Shown piece by piece: positions 51,409 to 60,365 of a DNA stretch of 64,000 bases. Both the position numbers and the translations under genes were made by a program. The stretch comes from Streptomyces malachitofuscus (GTDB taxonomy: Bacteria > Actinomycetota > Actinomycetes > Streptomycetales > Streptomycetaceae), in NCBI RefSeq assembly GCF_014650055.1, contig NZ_BMUF01000010.1:248001-312000 (forward strand), in the 5' to 3' direction. The notes under the pieces are model-generated. The model ran no database searches. It worked only from the letters and a program-made list of their open reading frames with translations, and had not been told where the DNA came from. The number at the start of each line of letters is the position of its first letter. Position 1 is the stretch's first letter.

Positions 51409-51783
51409 TCAGGCCGACAGCGGACGGGAGTCCTCGTCGACCGCGGACGGGACGTCCGGGTGGATCTCGAAGAGGCGGCGGACGCCGAGGGCGCCGAGCA
51501 CCTTGTTGACGTGACTGCCGTCGGCGGCCCCCCGCGCGGGGAGGATCAGCCGCAGGCTGCCCTGGCAGGAGCGCAGCAGACGGCGGGAGGCTATGAGCAC
51601 GCCCACCCCGCTCGAGTCGCAGAACCACACCTGGGAGAGATCGAGGACGAGGCTGTGCCGGCCCTCGGCCACCACGTCGTGCACCCGCTGGCGCAGCACC
51701 GGAGACGTCACCAGGTCCAGCTCGCCCGACACCCGGAGCACGGCCCACTCGCCGTGCTCCTGATCGGTCACTTTGAAGGTCAC
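51409..51783 (-). CDS. STAS-domain anti-sigma factor antagonist
   Basis: 124 residues with a single STAS domain: WAVLRVSGELDLVTSPVLRQ at the start and VLDLSQVWFCDSSGVGVLIA in the middle, where one of the DSSG serines is the phosphorylation site. The first codons are three GTG triplets in a row; GAGGGG (51791-51796, reverse) gives the best spacing to the third (51783). Family members free sigma factors when dephosphorylated. No own partner kinase is adjacent, but an RsbW-like gene lies 1.5 kb away. Confidence 0.9.
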   Translation of the reverse strand: MTFKVTDQEHGEWAVLRVSGELDLVTSPVLRQRVHDVVAEGRHSLVLDLSQVWFCDSSGVGVLIASRRLLRSCQGSLRLILPARGAADGSHVNKVLGALGVRRLFEIHPDVPSAVDEDSRPLSA

Positions 51784-52139
51784 CACCACGCCCCTCGCTC
51801 GCGAAAACGGAAGCAGTACCTACGCTTCCTTGCAGCGCGGCTGCCCACCGGCCGTTCCCTGAAACACGGCCCGGGAAACGATTTCCGATCAGAAAGGGCT
51901 TGTTTCAGTCGTCTTCGATCCGATTCGATCGGTTGCCATCGGTGTGAGGAGGGGTACGCGTGGCCCGAACCACGTCCGACGTGCCCCGGCAGCCCCTTAC
52001 CACCTGCGGCTCCGTCGGGGGCGCACATTGCCATAAAGGGGCGTGCGCCCTCGTTCATGCCGACTACATTCATGGGGTCACCGGCCACACGCCGACCCCG
52101 CGCACCGACCGGCCCGGGGTTCCGGGGGAGGAACAGGGG

Positions 52140-52733
52140 GTGAGGGGCCGCATGCCGAAAAGGGACGTACCGCCCCGCTGGGACCGCAAGATGCAGCAAC
52201 GGCTGGCGCGCGGGGAGGCGGCCGCGCTCGGTGAGCTCTACGACCGCTTCGCCTCCCTCGTCCACGGCCTCGCCCACCGCGTCGTCGGCGACGAACACGC
52301 GGCCGACGGCATCACCCGCGACGTCTTCGCGCACGTCTGGGAGCACCCGGACTCCTACGACCCCAAGCAGGGCACGCTGCGCAGCTGGATCGCCGCGCTG
52401 ACCAACCGGCTGGCCGTGCAGCGGCTGCGCACCACCGAGACCGCGGCGCTCGCCCGGGGCGGCCCCGGCACCCCGGAGGACCTGGAACGCAAGGTGCGGC
52501 ACGCCTCGGTGGCCGCCCGCGCCGACTACATCGTCCAGTCCATGCCGGCGCCCCTGCGGGCCGCCCTGGAACTGGCCTACTTCCAGCGCCGGGACTATCA
52601 CCAGACCGCCGTCGACCTCGGCGTCACCGACGACGAGGCCCGCCGCCGGCTCCGCCTCGGCCTGCAGCTGCTGGCCACCGCCCACGACACCGAGGCCCCG
52701 GGCGCCCCGCCCGGAATCGGGGGTGCCGCGTGA
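52140..52733 (+). CDS. ECF-type RNA polymerase sigma factor
   Basis: 197 residues. Region 2 reads LGELYDRFASLVHGLAHRVVG, then ADGITRDVFAHVWEHPDSYD and TLRSWIAALTNRLAVQRLR. Region 4 reads MPAPLRAALELAYFQRRDYH, then TAVDLGVTDDEARRRLRLGL. It has the layout of extracytoplasmic-function sigma factors. GTG at 52140 is favoured by GGGGGAGG with 8-nt spacing; an ATG at 52152 is also possible. Its last bases overlap (ATGA type) with the anti-sigma gene, so the two proteins are made together. Confidence 0.9.
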   Translation: MRGRMPKRDVPPRWDRKMQQRLARGEAAALGELYDRFASLVHGLAHRVVGDEHAADGITRDVFAHVWEHPDSYDPKQGTLRSWIAALTNRLAVQRLRTTETAALARGGPGTPEDLERKVRHASVAARADYIVQSMPAPLRAALELAYFQRRDYHQTAVDLGVTDDEARRRLRLGLQLLATAHDTEAPGAPPGIGGAA

Positions 52734-53884
52734 CCGACGAGCACCGCGCCGCGAACGGGCCGGACGGTACGCCCCTCGTGCTGGAGCACCACGTGCTGAA
52801 GTCGCTGCTGGGCGCCTGGGCACTGGCCGCGTGCGCGCCCGCGGAGGCGGAGGCCGTGGAGGAGCACCTGGGCGACTGCGGACCCTGCGCGGACGAGGCG
52901 CTGCGGCTGCGCGAGGCGGTCGGCCTGCTCCACCGGCCCGAGAGCCTCGACCTGGACCCCGGCCTGCGCACCCGCGTCCTCGACTCCTGTCTGGAGCGGC
53001 GCCCGGCGCGCATCCCCGTACCGGAGTGGGCCGCCGGCTACGACGCCGAGACCGCGCGGCTGGACGCGCTGCTCCAGGACTTCGGCGACTCCGAGTGGCA
53101 CGCGCCGGTGCGGCTGCGCTGGTACGAGGCCGACGAGGCGAGCACCCGCCGCACCACCGTCGCCGGGGTGATCGCGCACCTGCTGACGGTCGACGGGCTG
53201 GTCGCGGTCGCCCTCGGCCTGGACGACCCGCTCGGTGACGTCACACCCGCCCGGCCCACCCCGTCGGACCGGACCGAGGCCTACTGGCGGGCCGCCCACT
53301 TCCCGCCCACCCGCTCCGTCCGCGCGCCCTGGCGCGAGCAGAGCCACGCGCTCGTACGGACGGTGTCGTTCACGGGCAGCGGGACCGGACGGATGACCGT
53401 GCCGTACGGCGACTTCGAACTGCCGCTGCACGACGCGATGCTGGACCGCGCCTTCGAGTGCTGGGTGCACGCGGAGGACATCGCCGAGGCGGTGGACTAC
53501 CCCTACGACCCGCCCTCCGGACGGCATCTGCACCGCATGGTCGACCTCGCCGCACGGATGCTCCCCAGCGTGCTCGAACACCGCCGGCTGCACGGACTGG
53601 CCGCCCCCGTCGAACGCCGTCTGGTCGCCGCCGGGGAGCCCGGGCGCAGCCTGCGGCTGGAGATCGAGGGATCCGGGGGCGGGGAGTGGCTGATCCCGCT
53701 GGACTCACCCGCGGCGAAGGGCTCCGCCGAGCACGAGGTGGCCCATGTCGCGCTGGACGGCGCGGAGTTCTGCAGGCTGGCGGCGGGCCATGTCGCTCCG
53801 CGGGAAGCGGCGGCAGGGCAGGTCGGTGACCGCGAGGCGATCAGGGACGTGCTGTTCGCCGCGGCGAGCATGAGCCGTATGTAG
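52730..53884 (+). CDS. Zinc-finger anti-sigma fused to a mycothiol-isomerase-like domain
   Basis: 384 residues. N-terminal zinc anti-sigma region: LLGAWALAACAPAEAEAVEEHLGDCGPC, with the HxxxCxxC motif (HLGDCGPC). The C-terminal ~270 residues are related to the mycothiol-dependent maleylpyruvate isomerase N-domain (MDMPI): LDALLQDFGDSEWHAPVRLR, CWVHAEDIAEAVDYP, then a substrate-binding tail. No membrane helix is seen, so this is a soluble anti-sigma. It overlaps the sigma gene by 4 bp. A thiol-linked signal via the MDMPI domain is a natural guess. Its stop is just before the palindrome at 53885. Confidence 0.9.
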   Translation: MTDEHRAANGPDGTPLVLEHHVLKSLLGAWALAACAPAEAEAVEEHLGDCGPCADEALRLREAVGLLHRPESLDLDPGLRTRVLDSCLERRPARIPVPEWAAGYDAETARLDALLQDFGDSEWHAPVRLRWYEADEASTRRTTVAGVIAHLLTVDGLVAVALGLDDPLGDVTPARPTPSDRTEAYWRAAHFPPTRSVRAPWREQSHALVRTVSFTGSGTGRMTVPYGDFELPLHDAMLDRAFECWVHAEDIAEAVDYPYDPPSGRHLHRMVDLAARMLPSVLEHRRLHGLAAPVERRLVAAGEPGRSLRLEIEGSGGGEWLIPLDSPAAKGSAEHEVAHVALDGAEFCRLAAGHVAPREAAAGQVGDREAIRDVLFAAASMSRM

Positions 53885-54067
53885 GGGGGTTGCCGTTTCG
53901 TCGGCGGCTGCGGGCAGCGGTGGCTGGTCGCGCAGTTCCCCGCGCCCCTGAGGTGGGTTCACTGGACCCACGTGAAAGGGGCGCGGGGCTGTATCGATGT
54001 GCGGCTCCGCCGCGTGGGCGCGAACGGCCCCTACCGGCCCGCAGCCGCCGACGAAACGGCAACCCCC
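53885..54067. repeat. Nested palindromic element in a convergent spacer (copy B)
   Basis: Outer arms 53885-53915 and 54037-54067 are a perfect 31-bp inverted repeat. Inside lies a 12-bp stem CCCCGCGCCCCT (53938-53949) with complement 53977-53988, and inside that GTGGGT/ACCCAC. The right part (53978-54023) is the reverse complement of sequence at about 24306-24352 in copy A. It begins one base after the anti-sigma stop and ends 6 bp before the purU stop. Likely a bidirectional terminator. Confidence 0.85.
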
Positions 54068-54073
54068 GACCCC

Positions 54074-54955
54074 CTAGGCGAACACCACCGTCCTGCGGCC
54101 GTTGAGCAGAATCCTCCGCTCCGCATGCCACTTCACCGCCCGCGCCAGCGCCTGGCACTCCACGTCCCGCCCGATCGCGACCAGCCCCTCGGGGGTGACG
54201 TCGTGGCCCACCCGTTCGACCTCCTGCTCGATGATCGGGCCCTCGTCGAGGTCGGCGGTGACATAGTGCGCGGTCGCGCCGATGAGCTTCACGCCCCGCA
54301 TGTGCGCCTGGTGGTACGGCTTCGCGCCCTTGAAGCTCGGCAGGAAGGAGTGGTGGATGTTGATGATCCGCCCGGAGAGCTGCTTGCACAGGTCGTCGGA
54401 GAGCACCTGCATGTAGCGGGCGAGGACGACGAGTTCGACCTTCTCCTCGCGCACGATCTCCAGCAGCCTGGCCTCGGCCTCCGGCTTGCCATCCTTCGGC
54501 ACCGGAATGTGGTGGAAGGGAATGTTGTACGAAGCCACCAGCTCGGCGAAGTCGGTGTGATTGGACACCACTCCGGCGATCTCCACAGGCAGCGCCCCGG
54601 TCCGCGCGCGGAACAGCAGGTCGTTCAGACAGTGCCCGAACCTGCTGACCATGAGCAGGATGCGCATCTTCTCGTCGGCCCGGTTGATCTGCCAGTCCAT
54701 CTGGAAGGAGTCACCGATCGCGGCGAAGCTCGCCCGCAGCTTCTCCACGGTCACCGGGGCGTCCGCGGAGAAGTGGACGCGCATGAAGAACAGTCCCGTG
54801 TCGTGGTCACCGAACTGCTGACTGTCCTCGATGTTGCAGCCGGTCATGAACAGATAGCTCGACACGGCGTGCACGATGCCCTGTTTGTCGGGGCAGAACA
54901 GGGTGAGAACGTACTGGTCGGCCGGGACCGCGGCTCGGGTGGACTGCTCGCTCAT
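54074..54955 (-). CDS. purU: Formyltetrahydrofolate deformylase PurU
   Basis: 293 residues. N-terminal ACT domain (about 14-85: YVLTLFCPDKQGIVHAVSSYL) followed by a formyl transferase/hydrolase domain. Catalytic elements: NIHHSFLPSF with the His, and LIGATAHYVTADLDEGPII with the Asp. It releases formate from 10-formyl-THF to balance one-carbon pools and supply formate for purine synthesis. ATG start at 54955. It lies downstream of an SCO4402-type gene on the same strand (47-bp gap), and convergent with the anti-sigma gene. Confidence 0.96.
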   Translation of the reverse strand: MSEQSTRAAVPADQYVLTLFCPDKQGIVHAVSSYLFMTGCNIEDSQQFGDHDTGLFFMRVHFSADAPVTVEKLRASFAAIGDSFQMDWQINRADEKMRILLMVSRFGHCLNDLLFRARTGALPVEIAGVVSNHTDFAELVASYNIPFHHIPVPKDGKPEAEARLLEIVREEKVELVVLARYMQVLSDDLCKQLSGRIINIHHSFLPSFKGAKPYHQAHMRGVKLIGATAHYVTADLDEGPIIEQEVERVGHDVTPEGLVAIGRDVECQALARAVKWHAERRILLNGRRTVVFA

Positions 54956-55002
54956 GCAGAAAAGGGTCCCACACGCGGCATCGCGCCCGGCCGACCGTCC
55001 CG

Positions 55003-55449
55003 CTAGGCGGACCGGGTCACGATCCGCAGCACCTCGAGGGTGCTCGGCGGGGCGTCGGGGTCCTCGCCGTCGCTGGTCGCCATCCGCACATGGGCGTCCC
55101 TCGCGGCCCGCACCGCCTCCGGCCATCCCTCGTTCTCGAGGTACGCGGTCACCGGCGCGTCGGGCCCGACCTGGTGCATGATCCGCAGCACGCGCAGCAC
55201 CGCGGTGTCGACGAGCGCCGCCTCCTGGGAGTCGCGGAAGATCGTTCCGACGTACTTCTCGGCGGACCAGTTGTCCAGCCAGGTGTCCTCGACCAGCCGG
55301 TAGACGGCGTCGGTGACGTCCCCGTAGCCGGGCACGCCGGCCAGCCAGACGTCCCGCTGGAAACCCGGGTCGGAGAGCATGTGCAGCGCGGAGCGCACAT
55401 TGCTGCGCCAGCGCCACCACGGCATGTCGTTGAGCGGCATGCCGCCCAT
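55003..55449 (-). CDS. SCO4402-family protein of unknown function
   Basis: 148 residues of a conserved actinobacterial family that I remember under the name SCO4402; no defined activity. Core: MPWWRWRSNVRSALHMLSDP then FQRDVWLAG and VEDTWLDNWSAEKYVGTIFRD. The start is uncertain: ATG at 55449 or the GTG at 55497 upstream; neither has a strong ribosome site. Probably cytoplasmic. It precedes purU on the same strand. Confidence 0.7.
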   Translation of the reverse strand: MGGMPLNDMPWWRWRSNVRSALHMLSDPGFQRDVWLAGVPGYGDVTDAVYRLVEDTWLDNWSAEKYVGTIFRDSQEAALVDTAVLRVLRIMHQVGPDAPVTAYLENEGWPEAVRAARDAHVRMATSDGEDPDAPPSTLEVLRIVTRSA

Positions 55450-55588
55450 GGTGGAGGAGCGACGGCCGCGACGGGAAGAGTTCTCCGAACCTTGCACGGT
55501 CGTCGATCGTACGTTTCCGTGTCCCACGGGTGGCAGGGGACCCCGCAATTCACCTCCCCGTCACCATGCGTTGACCCAAGGTCACTCC

Positions 55589-56929
55589 ATGGTTGGCCGT
55601 GTGACGGAATCGTGCGGGAGCATGACCGGCAGGCGACAGACCCGCAGCACCTTCCTCCCCCGCCTCCTCACCCGGCCCGTCCGGGCCGGCGCCCTGACCG
55701 CGGGCGCCCTGGCGGCGTGCGCGTCGCTCGCCGCCGGGTGCGGGATCGTCCCCGGTGCCACGGGGGGCTCCGGGGACGACACCATCACCGTGATGACCTG
55801 GGCGCCCGAGAACACCGACGCCACCAACAAGCCCGGAATGCCCGCGTTCGCCCAGGCGTACGCCCGCTGGATCAACGCTCAGGGCGGTATCGACGGGCGC
55901 CGGCTGAACGTGCTGACCTGCAACGAGAGGAACGACGCCGTGACCGCCTCGCGGTGCGCCCGGCGCGCCGTCGAGGAGAAGGCCGTCGCGGTCGTCGGCT
56001 CCTACAGCCAGTACGCCGACGCCTTCCTGCCCACCCTGGAGGGCGCCGGCATCCCGTACATCGGCGGCTACGGCATCACCAACGACGAGTTCACCAGCCC
56101 CCTGTCCTACCCCGTCAACGGCGGCCAGCCGGCGCTGCTGGCCGGGCTGGGCCGCACCCTCGCCGACACCTGCGGTCCGGTCACCCTGATCCGGCCCGAC
56201 AGCATCGCGGGCGACCAGCTGCCCCCGCTGCTCGACTCGGGTCTGCGGGCGGGCGGGCACGAGTCCACCGGCGACCAGCGCGCCGCGGAGAGCGCCACCT
56301 CCTACCAGCACCAGGTGGACCGTGCCCTGCGGCGGGCGACCGCCACCCCCGGCGAGCAGGGCTGTGTCGTACCCGCGCTCGGTGACCGCACGGGTATCTT
56401 CATGGACTCCTTCCGCCGGGCCCGCGCCGACCATCCCGACGTGCGCACGGCGACCGTGCTGGGCAGCGTCGACCAGACGACCGTCGACGCGTCCGGCGGG
56501 GCGTCGGGGCCCTACGAGGGCTCCTACGTCACCGGCTGGTACCCGGCGGCGAGCGACGCCCGCTGGAACGGGATGAAGAAGGTGATCAAGCAGGAGGCGT
56601 TCGGCGACAACCGGATCGACCCGGCCGACGCCGGGGTGCAGACCACGTGGATCGCCTACACCGTGTTCCGTCAGGCCGTCGAGTCGCTCGGCGACGGCGC
56701 GGTGACCGCCGACACGGTCAGCGGGGCGCTGGACGGCGGGCTGAAGGCCGACACGGGCGGGCTCACGCCCACCCTGCAGTGGAAGTTCCAGGACGAGCTC
56801 GCCGCCGTCGGCTTCCCCCGGCTGGTCAACGCGCACGTGACCCTGCAGGTGGTCGAGAACGGCCGGCTGATCGCGGCCCGCAAGGGCTTCACCGATGTGA
56901 CGAAGACCCTGCGGAACGCGGACCTGTGA
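55589..56929 (+). CDS. ABC-type solute-binding lipoprotein (branched-chain amino-acid type)
   Basis: 446 residues. Signal segment ends in a lipobox (ACASLAAGCG), so it is anchored to the membrane surface after Cys modification. The mature part is the type I periplasmic-binding fold of the LIV/amide group: MTWAPENTDATNKPGMPAFA, RWINAQGGIDGRRLNVLTCN, VVGSYSQYADAFLPTLEGAGIPYIG. No cognate permease is next to it. ATG at 55589 has AAGG about 9 nt upstream; GTG 55601 and ATG 55622 are alternatives. Convergent with the repeat-rich gene (24-bp gap). Confidence 0.85.
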   Translation: MVGRVTESCGSMTGRRQTRSTFLPRLLTRPVRAGALTAGALAACASLAAGCGIVPGATGGSGDDTITVMTWAPENTDATNKPGMPAFAQAYARWINAQGGIDGRRLNVLTCNERNDAVTASRCARRAVEEKAVAVVGSYSQYADAFLPTLEGAGIPYIGGYGITNDEFTSPLSYPVNGGQPALLAGLGRTLADTCGPVTLIRPDSIAGDQLPPLLDSGLRAGGHESTGDQRAAESATSYQHQVDRALRRATATPGEQGCVVPALGDRTGIFMDSFRRARADHPDVRTATVLGSVDQTTVDASGGASGPYEGSYVTGWYPAASDARWNGMKKVIKQEAFGDNRIDPADAGVQTTWIAYTVFRQAVESLGDGAVTADTVSGALDGGLKADTGGLTPTLQWKFQDELAAVGFPRLVNAHVTLQVVENGRLIAARKGFTDVTKTLRNADL

Positions 56930-56953
56930 CGCCCTCCGGCCCTCCGGGGCCGG

Positions 56954-58801
56954 TCAGAGCTGGGTCGGCTGCCGTTCGGTCAGGCCGTACTGCTTGGCGA
57001 TCGCGTTCCACAGCTGCGCCGCCTTGCCCTTCTCCGTGGTCGCGGTGCCGCTGTCCCGGTTGCCCGCCTGGGTCTGCTTGGTCGCGCGGGCCTGACCCTT
57101 CTTGCAGAACTTGCCCTTGGCACCGGCCACCTGGTCGGCCCAGGCCGCGTAGTGGTTGTCGGCCGAGGCGGACGCCTGCCACGCCTTGGTGAGCGCGCTG
57201 GTCAGGGCCTGGTGGTCCGGCAGCTTGTCCACGGAGAGGGCGGAGAGGTCGGTCACCAGCCGGCTGCGCTGCCCGGCCGCGTCCCGCAGGTCCTTGGCGG
57301 CCGCGCCGAGGTCGCGGCAGGCCTTCACATCGGCGACCGCGTTGATCACGGCGGTGCGGCTGTCACCGCTGTCGGCCAGCAGCTTGTCCAGCTCCACGGC
57401 CTGCTCACGGGCGGGGTCCACGGACGGCGAGGGGGACGCCTCCTCGGTCGCGGGCGCGGTGGCGGACACGGTCTGGTTGCCGCTGTCGTCGTCCTCACCG
57501 CCGCCGCTGCCGAGCAGGGCACCCGCGCCGACGCCGAGGACGGCGATGCCGATGCCCACCGCCGCGATGACCGGTATGCGGGTGCCGGAACCGCCGCCGC
57601 GTCCGCTCCTGCCGCTGCCGGCCGGTGCGGCCGCACGCGGGGCGGGTGCGGCCGGCGCGGGCCCGCCGTACTCCACGCGCGGAAGCTGCTGGGTGGATCC
57701 GGCCGGGCCGCCGTCGTCGCTGCGGAAGAGGTTGTCGAACTCGGCCGGGGGCTGCCGGTTGCCCTCCCCGGGCGGCGGGGCGGGGGCGCCGTACGGCTGC
57801 CCGGTAACGGGGGCGATGTACTGCGTGGCCTCGGCGTCCGGGTTGCCCGCGCCGGGTGCGTTCTGCGGAGGGAGCCCCAGGTACCGGGTGGCCTCGGAGT
57901 CGTGCGTGGCGGGCATCTCGGGCGGCAGCGCGCCCGGGCCCACCGGGGGTATGTACTGCGTCGCCCCCTCGTCGGCGCCGCCCGCGGGCACCGGCGGCAG
58001 GAACTGGGTGGCCCCCTCCGGCCCGTCGGGCGCGCCACCGGCCGGGAAGCCGTACGCGTGCGGGGCGGGAGCGCCGTGTCCGGCGGCGTGCGCGCCCTGG
58101 CCGGACTGGCCGGCGCCAGGCGGCAGCGGGGCCGACGCGCCGTGCCCGCCGGGCTGAGCCCCGTACCCGGCGCCGGAGCCGTACGGCGGGTGCCCGCCGT
58201 GCCCGGCCGACGCGTCCGCGCCGTACGAGCCGCCGGACCCCTGCCCGGCCGACGAGGGACCGGGGCCGTACGCACCGCCCGCACCGTGCCCGGGGGACGG
58301 GGCATCGGCGCCGTACGGGCCTCCGGAACCGTGCCTGGCGGACGAGGCATCGGCGCCGTACGCACCGCCCGCGCCGTGTCCGGCGGACGAGGGGTCCGCG
58401 CCCGGGTGGGTGCCGTAGCCCGGGTCGGGCCGGGCCGGAGCGTTCTCGGGCGGCAGCGGGCCGGGGCCCTGGGCGCCGCCCAGGGGAGCGTTCCGGTCGT
58501 CCCAGGAGGATCCCTCGGGCGCACCCCACTGGCCGCCGTCGGACGGTGACGTCCAGTCCTGGCCCGCCGGCGGTCCCGGGTTCTGCTGGTCGGGGCCCCA
58601 CGGCGTGCCCCAGGTCTGACCGCCGGGCGGGGCCGAGGCGGGGAAACCTCCGGCGGAGGGCCGGCCCTCCGCGCCGCCGCCCGGCGCGACCGGTCCGGCC
58701 GTCATGCCCGGCAGCAGGGGCTCACCACCGTCGGAGGGCAGCACGATGCCTTCGCGCGCGGGGCGCGCCGAGGGCTCCTCGCCCTGTCCACTCTGCGTCA
58801 C
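56954..58801 (-). CDS. Repeat-rich single-pass membrane protein of unknown function
   Basis: 615 residues. The first ~410 are Gly/Pro/Ala/Ser/Gln-rich and disordered, with short tandem repeats of HG.GG.YGADA type and four ATQ(Y/F)(I/L)-like motifs (GATQFLPPV, GATQYIPPV, EATRYLGLPP, EATQYIAPV). A single membrane helix (PVIAAVGIGIAVLGVGAGALLG, about 416-437) leads to a ~180-residue helical outer domain, mostly charged, with two Cys. GTG at 58801 follows AGGAG with 5-nt spacing. The function is unknown; the ATQ motifs look like phosphothreonine/FHA sites. The next gene on the same strand lies 178 bp upstream. Confidence 0.7.
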   Translation of the reverse strand: MTQSGQGEEPSARPAREGIVLPSDGGEPLLPGMTAGPVAPGGGAEGRPSAGGFPASAPPGGQTWGTPWGPDQQNPGPPAGQDWTSPSDGGQWGAPEGSSWDDRNAPLGGAQGPGPLPPENAPARPDPGYGTHPGADPSSAGHGAGGAYGADASSARHGSGGPYGADAPSPGHGAGGAYGPGPSSAGQGSGGSYGADASAGHGGHPPYGSGAGYGAQPGGHGASAPLPPGAGQSGQGAHAAGHGAPAPHAYGFPAGGAPDGPEGATQFLPPVPAGGADEGATQYIPPVGPGALPPEMPATHDSEATRYLGLPPQNAPGAGNPDAEATQYIAPVTGQPYGAPAPPPGEGNRQPPAEFDNLFRSDDGGPAGSTQQLPRVEYGGPAPAAPAPRAAAPAGSGRSGRGGGSGTRIPVIAAVGIGIAVLGVGAGALLGSGGGEDDDSGNQTVSATAPATEEASPSPSVDPAREQAVELDKLLADSGDSRTAVINAVADVKACRDLGAAAKDLRDAAGQRSRLVTDLSALSVDKLPDHQALTSALTKAWQASASADNHYAAWADQVAGAKGKFCKKGQARATKQTQAGNRDSGTATTEKGKAAQLWNAIAKQYGLTERQPTQL

Positions 58802-58979
58802 CGGGACTCCTACCAATGGGGGACCTTGTGAATCGTCGGCTCACGCTACCGGGTCCCCGGAGCCCGGTGCCACGCAGCACAGAACCCGACCTCATGCCCT
58901 GTGAGCGCGGTAACAAAACCAGGTCACCGCACGCTGATTACGTCACCTCCTCCCCCGTCGTCCCGACCGCTCACCGGCG

Positions 58980-60365
58980 TCACGCCGCCGCCTGGAGCTC
59001 CATGCGCGCCCCGAACTCCCGTACCACCGGCTCCTCCCGGTACGGCTCCAGACGCTGCTGGAGGTCCTCCAGATACTCCGCACCCCGGTTGGACCGGAGC
59101 CCGTGGAGCAGCCCGGCCGCCTTCAGGCCCGTGCTGCAGGCCTGTTCGATCTCGCGCTGCTGCACCTGGGCCGTGGCCAGCAGCACATAGCCGATCGCCC
59201 TCCGCCGGGCCCGCGACTCGGGATGCCCCTCCAGGGACTGGCGGGCGCACCGCCCGGCGGCCTCGGCCTGTCCGAGGTCCCGGTGGCAGTGCGCCAACTC
59301 GTCGGCCAGATACGCCTCGTCGAAGTGCGCGATCCACACCGGGTCGTCGCCGGAGGCGGGATCGGCGGCCTCCATGGCGCCCACGGCCCGCCCCGCCGCC
59401 GCCTGCGCGGCGTGCGCGTCGCCCATCAGCGCGTGCCCCCGCGCCTCCGCCGCGAGGAACATCGACTCCGCGCGGGGCGTCACGCGCCCCCGCGCGCCCT
59501 CCTGCGCCGCCCGCGCCAACTGCGCGATCTCGCGCGGGTTCCCGAGCTGCGCGGCGAGATGGCTCATGGAGGCAGCGAGCACATACCCGCCGTAACCGCG
59601 GTCACCCGCCGCCTGCGCCAGCCGCAGCGCCTGGATGTAGTAGCGCTGCGCGAGGCCCGGCTGCCCGGTGTCCACGGCCATGTACCCGGCCAGTTCGGTC
59701 AGCCGCGCGACCGCGGCGAACAGGTCCCGGCCCACGGCCTCCCGGTACGAACCCGCCAGCATTCCCGAGACGACGCTGTTGAGGTAGTGCACCACGACCG
59801 GGCGCACATGCCCGCTGCCGTACTGGTGGTCCAGGTCGACCAGCGCCTGCGTCATCGACCGCACCGCCGCGACGTCGGACTGGCCCACGCGCGGGCCCGC
59901 GGAACGCGCCACCTGCCCGTCCGGGCCGGAGATCAGCCAGTCGCGGCTCGGCTCCACCAGCGCGGACGCCGCCACGGAGGAGCCGGACAGGAAATCCCGC
60001 CGCCCCACGTCGCTGCGCCACAGCTCGCAGACCTGCTCGATGGCCCCCAGTACCGTCGGCGAGAACTGGAGACCGACACCCGACGCGAGGTTCTTGCCGT
60101 TGGCCATGCCGATCTCGTCGATCGTGACCGTACGGCCCAGCTTGCGGCCCAGGGCCTCCGCGATGATCGCCGGTGCCCGGCCCCGCGGCTGCTGTCCGCG
60201 CAGCCAGCGCGCCACCGACGTCTTGTCGTAGCGCAGATCGAGGCCGTGCTCGGCCCCGCACATGTTGACCCTGCGGGCCAGTCCGGCGTTGGAGCATCCG
60301 GCTTCCTGGATGAGCGCCTGCAGCCGTTCGTTCGGCTGCCGCGCGACGAGAGGCCTTGCGGCCAT
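58980..60365 (-). CDS. TPR-containing DNA-binding regulator-like protein
   Basis: 461 residues. The N-terminal ~110 carry a helix-turn-helix-like region with the conserved NERLQALIQEAGCSNAGLARRVN, then HGLDLRYDKTSVARWLRGQQ, followed by a long array of helical repeats with TPR-like spacing (e.g. LAQRYYIQALRLAQAAGDRGYGGYV; EIAQLARAAQEGARGRVTPRAESM). I know this group as conserved Streptomyces regulators, some of which (NsdA/NsdB-type) affect antibiotic production, but I cannot name it further. ATG at 60365 with AGGGGG 6 nt upstream. Confidence 0.82.
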   Translation of the reverse strand: MAARPLVARQPNERLQALIQEAGCSNAGLARRVNMCGAEHGLDLRYDKTSVARWLRGQQPRGRAPAIIAEALGRKLGRTVTIDEIGMANGKNLASGVGLQFSPTVLGAIEQVCELWRSDVGRRDFLSGSSVAASALVEPSRDWLISGPDGQVARSAGPRVGQSDVAAVRSMTQALVDLDHQYGSGHVRPVVVHYLNSVVSGMLAGSYREAVGRDLFAAVARLTELAGYMAVDTGQPGLAQRYYIQALRLAQAAGDRGYGGYVLAASMSHLAAQLGNPREIAQLARAAQEGARGRVTPRAESMFLAAEARGHALMGDAHAAQAAAGRAVGAMEAADPASGDDPVWIAHFDEAYLADELAHCHRDLGQAEAAGRCARQSLEGHPESRARRRAIGYVLLATAQVQQREIEQACSTGLKAAGLLHGLRSNRGAEYLEDLQQRLEPYREEPVVREFGARMELQAAA

